This document shows positions 48,801 to 60,800 of a stretch of 64,000 nucleotides of DNA, one piece after another. Both the position numbers and the translations under genes were made by a program. Positions within the stretch are counted from its first letter, which is position 1; each line of letters starts with the position of its first letter. This DNA comes from Euptelea pleiosperma (taxonomy: Eukaryota; Streptophyta; Magnoliopsida; Ranunculales; Eupteleaceae), in the NCBI GenBank assembly GCA_035048495.1, contig CM068546.1:38458674-38522673 (forward strand), in the 5' to 3' direction. The notes under the pieces are model-generated. The model made no database searches, had not been told where the DNA came from, and worked only from the letters and a program-made list of their open reading frames with translations.

Positions 48801-51800
48801 ACTTTTATATCATGACACGTAGGAAATTTTATTTTAATGACACTGGAATTAATTTTCATACATGTGTACTTGTACTGTGGTAATGTAGAGACATTCTGTG
48901 TACTAGATAACCAACTTAATTAAATAAGATCATAATTTTAAATGATGGGTTATTTTAAAAAATAATATTATTTTTAAATAATGAATGCCACCTTGGCATT
49001 TTTAATCAACACGTTATCACCATTGGAGCATTTGAGATTCTTATCACATTTTGATATTTTACAAAAAAAAATATAATATTTTAAAAAGAACTTTAAATTA
49101 AAAATATTTTAAATAATTTTTATTGTCTCTTATAAATTTAATGAGTAATCATTGGTAAGTTTTGCTATTATATCTTGTTTGCATGTTGATTGGGTTTACT
49201 TATTGGAGCAGGCCTTGCGGGCCAATTTAGAGATCTTTTAGGCCCAAAAACAATCTTATTTAAAGCCTACTTGATAACCATGGGCCTTAGGCCCATTTTT
49301 AGCCCACACCCATATTAAAATAAGCCATTTAATGAGTTATAAAAATCACCCCTTTTAATGTTACGAAAAATAATTAAAATAAAGTCTCTTTAAAGAATAT
49401 TTTTAAAACAAAATAGAAAGTTTTAAATATATTTGCTAAAACTATAAAGCTTATATTTGGAAGTTTTTCCCCATGAACTATTATAAATAGGACCTCCCGC
49501 CCTCATATCAATTCACCAATTCTCTTGAGCTCTCTCTCGCTCTCTAGAGTTCTTTTTGTTCTTGGTAGTGGAGGTTAGAACTAGATAGGTACGGATATTC
49601 TCTTCTAGTTTGTGATTTATTTATTTTAAATTCTTGTTATATGATTTTAAATCTTCGTGGCTTGTGCTTTTGATTATCTTGCTAAATGATCATATTATTC
49701 ATCATCATAATGAGGCATTCTCATTTGGGTTGGGTATTAAACGGGAGTGCGCATAGGCTCTGCGGCCCGGAGGTATGGTATTAGACGGGAGTGCACATAG
49801 GTTCTGCGGCCCGACGGTTTGACTTAGTCGGGAGTGTGCATAGGATCTGCAGCCCGAAGGATTTGATTTAGCTGGGAGTGCGCATAGGTTCTGTGGCCCA
49901 GAGGAACCCTAAAGAATTAACAAGGGCTCGGTGCCCTAGGGTGAAAGACCCCAAACCCCTGCAGAAGAACCTACGAGTTGGACTTGTGAAATGAATTTTT
50001 TGGGTTCATTCAATCGGATCATCATCATCATCTTCATCATATTTTTATATATTTGATCATGTATCCCATGTGCTTTTAATTTATGCATGTGTTTAAATTA
50101 AATGAATTATAAACATGTGATTATCCTGTGGAATGTACTGGGCGAAAGCTCACGGTTTATACCGAACAAAATTTCAGATTTTATAAACGAAGATGAACCA
50201 TTGACGGGGAAGACATCATGGACGAGACGGAGTTTGAGGATTAAGATTATTTTATTTTATTTTTCTTAAGGGTTATGGATGTTCAAAAAATGATTTGTTC
50301 ATGTTGGGATTGATTGAAATATTTTAATTTAAATTATGAGCACTATTAAATGCATATATCACTTGTTGGATTCCGTTTTAAATTGACCCTTGAATTATAC
50401 GACTAAGTTAGAAAAAAATCAACCGACTGAGTCTTGCCGGTCACTTTTATAAAACTGCAAATAATTGTAAAACCACTAAAAGAACTATAAAACGTCATTT
50501 TTGGCCAAAGTGCATTTGTTAAAATTGTCTCTTATGATTTTTAGAATAAAATCCTTGAAATAAATAATTTTTCGACATACTTTGAATATTGACCAAAAGT
50601 TGACCGTTTTTCTTACAACCGCGAAAATTAATTTCAAAACTATCTTAAATGAGTGTTTTGACTTTAGTACTTTCACAAAAGATGTTTGATATAAATATTA
50701 GGTAATTATAGAGACCATAATTAGTGATTTTGACAAAAATTAAAAGTTTGACTTTGATTATTTCATCGTAATAACTTGTTTACACTTCTGCATTATTTTA
50801 ACTATTGGAGTTGAGCTGTTATTCATCAATCACGACGATATTTCTTGTTGTTTTATTTATTTATTGGAGCATTTTATTTTTATTACACCCTGGATCTTGG
50901 GTAAACGAGCTGATCCATAGGCATTCGGATTCGATTTGGGTGCCCAGATTCAGGGCGTGACAAAACTAAAGCTTGGTATTAACATATTGGATAGGATATA
51001 TGTATCCATGTCCTAGATTTCAGGAAATGAAGAGTCATACTCCTGTTTCCAACACTAGTGTCTGTATCTAGCTATGTTAGGATTATGTTGTTTTGGACCC
51101 AAATGGGTTAAAAAATTAGTGCGGGGTGATGGTTTAAGGGACCCTTTATATATGTAAGAGTATATTTGTCCATGTAGTTCATTTTTTAATATTAATAGAA
51201 GTTTGGAGTCATGTGCAATTTATTAGTAAATTGCACCAGACAAGGATATGCTGTCTTTGTTTTTGTTGATAAGATAAAAAAATTATTAGTAATAACTAAA
51301 AGAGGACTTTAAAACAAATGTAATGATACTTCTATATTGCAAAAGGCTTTTACAGTAAGATTTATTTAAATATATATATATAGCATTTATATATTTTTGT
51401 TCACAAGAAAATGAGCAAGTTGTTTAAAAGCTATGAAAATAACCAATAGTACAATAAGAAATAAGAAACTTGTAGTGTAGAAGTATCCATGCGGTATCCA
51501 GTACTAATATCAGTGTCATTCCGTGTTGATACGATGACGCTACGCATGTTGAAGTATTCAGGTATCATAGCTTCCCACCTATGGCCTATTGAGAGACCTT
51601 AGCCTCCACATCCATCTCAGTCAACATCCTCTTAAATGAGTTTCCTTTGGTGTTCGGGAGGGCAATCTAACTTAACTGGTTCCTTTTTGGCTTAAAAGTG
51701 ACAAGGCTTTAGAAATGGAATCCTCACTCAAGTAACCCAGAGAAGTACCTTGTGAGTTGCAGAACATTCATTAGGACCATAAAGTAAGGAAGACTTTTAG

Positions 51801-54800
51801 GTGGTCTCCATCCATATCTAAGTGGGAAAGGAACTTCATGACAAAGGGAATCATTACCAAGAAGGATATTCGATCAAGAATGCTTAAGGCCTTAGTCTAC
51901 AATGTACAATTAAAGAGAGCCAAAAGTAGACTTTCATGTGGAGGGTCTTAATAGCTTTTGTTGACATGCATGAAATGATGAATCGAGTAAATTTATTTGG
52001 TATCATGCCCTAAACCCTTCTTGAAATTTATTTTTTTATAGTAATGGTAAATAAGGTATTGTATTTTGTTAATATTTCTGATTCTATGCTTTTATTCTCT
52101 GAATTTGCAATTGCTAAAGTAGATTTATGTGCAGGTTGTTCATTTTCAACCACAAAGTGTAATTATTAATAGGGTTGGCCGGAGTCTATCTCTACAGCAA
52201 TGTGGAACTCAATTGGAGGAATGGTTTCATTCCACTGATCCTCCAAAACCGCTTCAATGGCAATCTACAGGCAAAGCTGAACTACTGAAGGTCAGTATTA
52301 TTGTCTTTATTATTGGACTGACTAGGTTCTCTCTTTCAAAAATATGCATCTGCTCTTGACTTGTGGAGTTGGCTTTTGATTTCAGCTGCGGCTGGATGGA
52401 TACAGATGGAGTACACCATTTAGCATTGGAAGTGAAGGTGTTATGTGTGTTTCCATGAAGAATGATATGGGAAGCGACCAGATGTATCTAAAAGTAGAAG
52501 TACGGAGTGGAACAAAAAGTTCACGCTATGAAGTTGTTTTCCGTCCCGCTTCATTTTCAAGCCCTTACAGGTGAAACCATAGTCACAAATCTTGCTCTTA
52601 AGAAGTTTTCTGTAATGGAACTTTTCAGGATATCTTGACCTTTTTCTTTTTTTTTTCCTTCGTTTGGGTTTCCTCTTGAAAACCTTAGGAAATTGAAGAA
52701 AAGAAGTAGAGAATCAATTAGAAAAATAATTCTTTATTAATCATTAAGAATGATTTTGAGAAAACGAAGAGATTATTGTGAGAATTTCTAAACTATTTGA
52801 TATTTGTAACAAAGGATTAAACAAGAGAACCTCAGGGACTTTTTTTTATTTTTTATTTTTTTTGCTGCCTGGCATAGTAACTCTTTAACTGTCCAACAGG
52901 ATTGAAAACCGTTCTCTGTTTTTACCCATACGTTTTCGGCAAGTGGGTGGGACCAATGATTCCTGGCGGTCTCTTCTCCCTAATGCAGCTGCTTCATTTT
53001 TATGGGAAGATCTTGGTAGGCAACGGCTATTGGAAGTCTTGGTTGATGGAAACGACCAATTAAAATCAGAGCAGTATAATATTGATGAGATTTCTGACCA
53101 CCTGCCCATTCATGTAACTGGTGGACCAACTTGGGCTTTACGTGTTACTGTTCTAAAAGAGGAGAAGACGAATGTCATTAAAATTAGTGACTGGATGCCA
53201 GAAAGTGAACCTCCTGTGGTTATGCCTAGAAGAGCTCCGTTATCTTTGCCAAAACTGTCTACAAATGATTGTCAACATCAACAATCACTTTCCCCCGCAG
53301 ATTGTGAGTTTCATGTTATTGTTGAGCTCGCAGAGCTAGGGTTATCCATCATTGATCATACACCTGAGGAAATACTATACCTATCAGTGCAGAATCTTCT
53401 GCTGTCACATTCAACTGGCTTGGGTTCTGGCATCAGTAGGTAGGCTTTTCTTCCAACAAATAATCCTTGGCCTCTGGAGCATCTTGTTCTTTTATGGATG
53501 AAACCAATCAATCTATGCAGAATTCTTACCCACTAAAGTCTGCCGGTATCTTGATTTAGATTATTGGTACTCCGCGAGCACTATTTCAGTAACTTCCACA
53601 TTATTTTGAATAACAGGTTCAAGTTACGCATGAGTGCAATCCAAGTGGATAATCAGTTGCCATTAACTCCGATGCCTGTTCTATTCAGGCCACAGAGAGT
53701 TGGAGAACAGCTTGACTACATCTTGAAATTGTCTTTAACAATGCAATCAAATGGTTCACTGGATCTATGTGACTACCCATATATTGGTTTCCATGTATGC
53801 AACTTATGTCCATTTTTTTCTTAGTTTTGATCTTTCTAGAGAAATCTTGCAATCTGTTTTCTCAAGTCTTTTGTTGGTTGTAAATTGCATTATACCTTTC
53901 CTTCCAATCCAGGGCTCTGAAAATTCTGCGTTTCTGGTAAACATTCATGAACCAATCATATGGCGCCTTCACGAAATGATCCAGCAAGTTAAACCTAGTA
54001 GATTATATGACACTCAAACAACTGCTGTTTCGGTTGACCCAATTATACAAATCGGGTACGTAAAAAAACATTTGGCAGTGAAAGAATGTTTTTCTTCACT
54101 ATTTGGTTATTTGAAATTTCTGAAAAAAAAATTCCTGGAATAACAGTGTTCTTAACATCTCGGAAGTCCGATTCAAAGTATCAATGGCTATGTCACCAAC
54201 TCAGCGGCCAAGGGGTGTTCTTGGGTTTTGGTCATCCTTAATGACTGCATTGGGGAACACCGAGAATATGCCAGTAAGTCTTGTGATTGTTTCCGTAACA
54301 ATTCTCTTTAGAGATGTGATCTTTAAAATTTTCTTTGAGGAAATCTAGGGTACCCCTGAGTGGACCGTGGATCCTAAGGGCTGTCTCCTAATGCTGTAAC
54401 AGAACAAGTGCGCACATGTAGGGGGTTGGGACCCACCACTCACCGGGTCTCACACTTTTTATTTTTATTTGTAGGCAAGAATGGTCGAGGACCACAAGAC
54501 CAGTTGGTAAAACAAGCTGGTACCTGCTGGATAATGGGAGACCTCAACCTATGGCACTACCACATGGGGAGTATCACATTCTCCCCTATAAGGTCACATA
54601 TGCCAAAAGTGACCTGATTGAATGATTAAAACCATTTCTACAGATTCCTTTTGGACAATTAACCCTATTTTGATAGATTGGATCATGACAGTTTAATTTT
54701 TAGCATCGGATCTTTGAGGTGATACCCAGCAGATGGGTCCGACTTCCTGCATGTGCGTCACTTATACCAATATGCCAAAAGTAGACTGTCCTTCGGTCAG

Positions 54801-57800
54801 CCCCACGAGTACCTTAAATTTGTTGTTTACTTGCTAGGGGTAAAGAGCAATTGTTGGGACTTAAGTAGTTATGTTCACATTTTGTGCACAAGATAATAAT
54901 GCTTTAACAAAAGATTGACCTTTGGAATCCAAGCCTAAGTTACCCAAAACTTCACATTTAGGTCAAATATGACATACCCAAGTTATATCGTTGTTTTACC
55001 CAGGTAATATAGATCCAAGCCACAGTCACAAATCTTTGGACCTTGGCAAGGGAGATTCTTGGAGACGATTCCTTTTTTTTTCCTGAATTTATTGGGAAAG
55101 TTAGAAAATGAATAAAGATAGTAAGAATATATAAATGCTATAGAACTGAAGTATTCAAATCATTTAATTTCAAGCATCAATTTCTTGTGAGATAGCTGAT
55201 ATCTCATGAGAAACTAAAGTATTTATCATTATCTGATGATCTCAAAATTGTATCTAGTTTTTCAAAAATTAGAAGTTGGTTATGAGAAAGGTCTTTGAAT
55301 TCTAGGATTTAATGTAAGCCGTTTCGATGTGTATTCATCAGGTCAGGATTAATCAAAGATTTCATGAAGATGTATGCATGCGGCAAAGTGCTCTTATTAG
55401 TACTGCCATTTCAAACATTCAAAAGGATCTTCTCAGTCAGCCTCTTCAACTGCTCTCGGGGGTCGACATACTTGGTAATGCAAGTAGTGCACTAGGACAT
55501 ATGAGCAAAAGTGTTGCAGCTTTATCAATGGATAAGAAGTTCATTCAAAGCCGACAGAGACAGGTTATAGATATGAAGAAATATTTTTGCTTTGATTCGT
55601 CACAAAAATGTTGCACATTGGCCAGTTTCTACGTGGCAGAAATCTTAGTTACCTATTGGATAGGCCATAAGGATCATCTGCCAGAGGCATACTATTACAT
55701 GTCACTATTTGCTGGCTTCCCACCTAGGATTTCTCCTACGCTTTGGCCGATCTGATGATCATAACTATTCAAACCAATGCATTCTCTTAGGCAGTCAAAC
55801 ATCTATGATAGCCGGATACTTCAGTATTCCTATCTTACCTGTATCGACACGATACAATACCTAAATTGGTATGTCTTTTTCCAAAAAATATAGATGAAGT
55901 ATACTATAAGAAATCTTACTGTAAAAAGTTTGCAATATTAGAAGTTTCATTACATTTGCTATGATTAAATTGATTACTACCTAAAATATAAAAAATGAAA
56001 TTACTTTAAATTGATTACCACATAAAATATAAAAAATGAAAGCATGGCATCAACATATTGGATGGGATACTTGTATTATATACATGTCCCGGGTTTCAAG
56101 AAATGAAGTCATATCCACATTTATACCAGTGTCATACCTGTATCCATATCTGGGCACATTATGTCACCATTTGGTGAGCCCAAAAAAGTGTACGCAGAAA
56201 ATTTTTATGTTCATCTAATCGTAGAACTTTTGGCTTCGGATATCTCGTAAACAGAACAACCCATCAGGTGTGGTTCCCACCACCACGCATGTCTGCCTCT
56301 TCTGGTATGTTGTTGGCAGACTGTCCTTATGGTCTACATTAGAAGTTCGTTACATATTTATTCTGTGTGTTGGCATGATTTCTGTTGCTGAAAAATTGTT
56401 CTTACAGGAGAGCAAAGTTGTGGAGGACATTGGTGATGTTATCAGAGAGGGAGGTGGAGCCTTTGCCAAAGGCCTGTTCAGAGGAGTCACTGGCATCTTA
56501 ACAAAGCCTCTTGAAGGTGCAAAATCTTCTGGAGTCGAGGGTTTCGTTCAGGGTGTTGGTAAAGGAATAATAGGTGCAGCTGCACAGCCCGTGAGTGGGG
56601 TCCTGGATCTTTTGTCCAAAACAACCGAAGGTGCGAATGCTGTAAGAATGAAGATAATATCTGCTATAACTTCAGAAGAACAACTACTTCGCAGGCGCCT
56701 GCCTCGAGTAATTAGTGGGGATAGTTTGCTTCGTCCTTATGATGAATACAAAGCAACGGGACAGGTACTAACACTTCAACTTTCTAGTAGTAGCCACTCA
56801 CTAAATGACTGCCGCTGCACCTTCTGTGAATGACTTGTGGTTTTCAAATGTGTCGTGTTGGGGGCCCAGAAGGGTAAACTAAGCGGTTCCAACTTTATTT
56901 GGAATCCACCAAATTAATTTATTAATGAGTCTGGAAGTAGGAAGATGAAAGAGATTTGAGGACACTCAAAAAATGGGTAAAAATAAAAAATAGATATGAA
57001 CAAGATCAACAGGTAGCATGTCAGCCAGTATGATTATGAAAGAATGTGATAGTAGGAGCTGTGAAGATTTTCCAGGAAAACAAATATTGTTGGGTTTTAT
57101 ATATCCCCTTTCTTGAAAAACATGAAATAAAAGACCAGGTGTAAAAAATCCAATGAAAAGGAAAATGAACGGTAAAGGTAAAATATTAATATATTCCCTT
57201 TAAAGATCTAGAAACCAGCCGATTCACTGATTCCTTGTTGGGTTCAGTTGAATACAGGCAATTCCGATCATTATTGACAGTAAAGGTTTGGTGGCATTAT
57301 GGTTTAGGCGTAAAATATTAATATATTCCCTTTAAAGATCTAGAAACCAGCTGATTCACTGATTCCTTGTTGGGTTCAGTTGAACACAGGCAATTCCGAT
57401 CATTATTGACAGTAAAGGTTTGGTGGCATTATGGTTTAGGCTATGGCTGTTGGCTTATACCAAGTAGAATCGACCAATATTTTCCCCTGATATTTTGCTT
57501 CTTTATCCCAATTGAAAAATGACACTGAAATGAATCTTTTGCATCACACCGTTGGTTATGTATTTATTTTCACTGTTTAATTGTAACTTGGGGTACTAGG
57601 GGTATTTCTGGCATTCCTTTATCTTTCACGTCATTAATATAAATATGTGGAAATTGTGTGCTCCACATAATACACGATTTCCCCTTTGCCATTCTTCTCT
57701 CATCTTTCTCTTTTATTTTCCACTACTGATTTAATTTAAATCCTTGGTGTGTGAAGTTAGAACACGCACCTGGTTTAGTCTTTGACCTTTCTCAATTGAA

Positions 57801-60800
57801 CACTTAAGTTGAAGCCTCTAATGGTCTTTCCCAAGTTGATGGGTAAAGAATCTGAATTTATATAACTGTGGGAGCGTTCTTGGAAAGTGACTTTATGCTC
57901 AAGTTGCAGGATGGGACTTCTGTACTAGGGTCAATTAGCTCCAATCTGTGTTAAGGAAAAAACGTGTCACACCATACATAGTAGTTAGGAAAAATCACAT
58001 TTAATCTGTGTCCAACTAATATTTATTTATTTGTGTATGTGTATATGTATGTATCATGACTCTTGAGTAACTTAATATTACCTAATATAAAACACAAGCT
58101 AATTAGCATAATTTAATGAACATGAAAAAATTTAGATACTAAGTAATTAATGACTAGCATAATTGAACATGAAATTTTTTGAGAAACTACTGAAAACTCG
58201 AAAAAAATGATACACCTTAAGATGCCAATAAAACATGACCTAACTATTTTGTCCTCCTAAAGAAGGAAATTGTCGTTTCACTAATTATTAATTTTAGTAT
58301 TTGTTATTAATTATTTAGACGACTATACGGTAATGTTACATACAGTCAAGGACATAAATTTTGATGGAAATAATACATTTTTCGTGGAAACGATGGAAAT
58401 AATGTGGAAATGATGGAAATTTTTGTGGAAAGTTTGGGAAATTATGAAACAAGCATAAAAGAACACTCATAAGCAAGGTTTTAAATTTCGTCGAAAAGTT
58501 CAAAATTTCGGACCGAAACCGAAATCCATAAAAATCAAAATTTTTAAAATTCCAAAATTTGGGATATTTTCGAAATTTCGTGAAATTTTGGTTCGTTGTC
58601 GGTTTTTTGTGAAATTTCGAAGTTTTCGGTCAAAATTTCAAACTTTTCGTGAAATTTTGACCGAAATTTTCATTACAAATCTCAATTTCAAAATTTCCAA
58701 AATTTCACACGAAATTTCGACATTTCGACTGAAATTTCGGTTTCGAGTCTCACCGAAATGGTATGTGAAACCGAATTTTTAAACCTTGCTCATAAGCTAT
58801 CAAACCATAATATACAATCATATGTAGTGTGGAAATGATTGATCATAGCGGTCTGTAATATGTCGAGGCAGATATCTATATATAGTTAGTCAAAGTATAA
58901 TTTAATTGTTAATTATAAAAAAAAAGTCATAAAGTAAGGTATTAACAAATCCTTATTCACTTACATTAATGTCTTCATTATATGTAATTTTAGAAAACCT
59001 ATTTACTATTAACTTATAAGTTTATAGCATTTATTTAATTCTTTAAATGTTTAAATATTTTTTTTTTAAAAATTTAACCCAACTAACTTGTAGAACGAGC
59101 TAAGTTATACTATATATAATCAATTTATGCACAATAATGGATGTTTAGGGTAAAAACTAATGAAATTGGGGTGTCTCCAAATTTCCAAATTTTTAACCTA
59201 AACGATCTTCAATCCATTCACAAATCCAGTGTAAATGCATCATTTACACCTAATCTATTTATTAGTAGCAAGAAGCGATAGCAAGAAATTTTATCCTTAT
59301 GTATATTTTGAGTTCCCAAAACAGGATTCGATTCGTCCTCAATGGATTGGTCCTTTTTATATAAAAAGAAATGTATGGAAAGGGGTTAAATGGATCAAAT
59401 ATAAGATTTATAGTGGTTTTGAGCTCAGATGGGATGTTTCATACCTATGATTGAAATGTTTCCATATATGTCGAAACATTTCGACCGAAATAATACATAT
59501 TTACACTACCAATTGATCGAAATTTACTGTTCATGAGAAATATTTCGACATGAATGGAAATATTTCGTGAAATTTAACATTATTTCAACGTATGTATTCT
59601 CTCCTGTCGGTAACTTAGAAAATGGAAATATTTTGCGAAATATTTCGATAATTTCGCGAAATTTATTTACTTGCTCTTAACTCATGTAGGTGCCCCCTTT
59701 TTTGTTTGGGAGGTAAAGGTGAATTTGTTTAAAAAAAATAAGAAAATGGGATCAACCCCATCATACAAGAAGACTATAAACAAAGGAAGACCCTCAGTGC
59801 TACAAAAAAGAACAAAACAACAACAAAGCCCAAAACAACTTGATAGACCTGCAAATGATCTTGTCCCATCTAAAGATAAAAGTGGTCAAATCTCAAGCTC
59901 GTTAAGGAGAGAAGATCAATGTGGATCGTGGCTTTAACATTTTGTGATGACCAATTGAAGAGATTTGGCCTTGTCCTCGAGATGCAGTTCTCTTCGCAAA
60001 TGAGAGAATTCTCCAAAGGATTCACCTTGGATGCTAAATGCCTTGAAGAACAAATGAAGAAGCTCGATTGCACTCTTTAAGCATAGAATTACAAAAGAAC
60101 TCGAAAACTCCTGCCAAATTTCACTTGTGAATCCACAATGAAGAAGCAAATGATCCATGGACGCCCCACTTGCCTTGCAATGGAAGCACACATTGGAGAT
60201 GATCTTTTGCCTAGTAATCAAATGGTCTAGTGGAAGAAGTTTGTCAGTGTCCAAGTTCCACTATCATATGAGAGAAGAATAACGCCTATGACCTTGACCA
60301 CGAGTTCTGATTTCTCTCATATACATCATATCCATGTGCATATGTCAATAAAAGTTGTCCTTTCTGTAGATTACCTGCTTATCTTACTCCTCATTCAAAG
60401 GGAAGCAACTTCTGAATCTCCTTGTGATTAAATGATGAAGGTTATCTTACAACTGGCTGAGTCTGGTGCATTTTTTGGCCAAGTTGATCTCTTTAAGGTC
60501 CGGGGAAAGTTTGCTTTGTCGGATTCCTATGAAGACCACTTCTTACTTCCAAAAGGAAAAATACTTGCAGTCACCCATCGGAGAGTTATACTATTACAAG
60601 TAAGTCAAGTTCAACTTGCTTGGTTATCTTACTTCTGGCATGAATCTGTCATCCTCCAAACCCCCCTAAAATGTTGTACTTTTGTCATTTTTACAGCAAC
60701 CCTCCAACATTATGACTCATCAGAAGAAGTTCAGTCCAGCAAGAGATCCATGCTCAGTATTATGGGATGTGCTATGGGATGACCTCATAACGATGGAACT

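Larger units (their letters stand above)
48430..51075. repeat. Dispersed repeat, interrupted by a solo LTR
   Basis: 48430-48652 and 50963-51075, once joined, match 55900-56165 in order: TTTGCAATATTAGAAGTTTC, then AACATATTGGAT.GGATA, then TTTCA.GAAATGAAG. An inverted relative is at 51290-51570. Termini and class are unclear; it resembles a non-autonomous DNA element. Confidence 0.55.

Noticed and set aside
49737..49905. Possible CRISPR-like array (four repeats about 45 bp apart)
   Set aside because: Degenerate repeats with no constant unit or unique spacers, inside a plant LTR with target duplications.
57570..57720. Possible solo LTR (LTR-like promoter and leader appearance)
   Set aside because: No TG...CA borders, duplication or second copy could be identified.
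58588..58782. 64-codon frame MVRCRFFVKFRS...
   Set aside because: Translation of the TTTCG-rich interior of the MITE at 58474-58788.
59671..59937. 88-codon + strand Lys/Gln-rich frame
   Set aside because: Overlaps the antisense of a LINE 3' remnant; composition comes from A-rich sequence.
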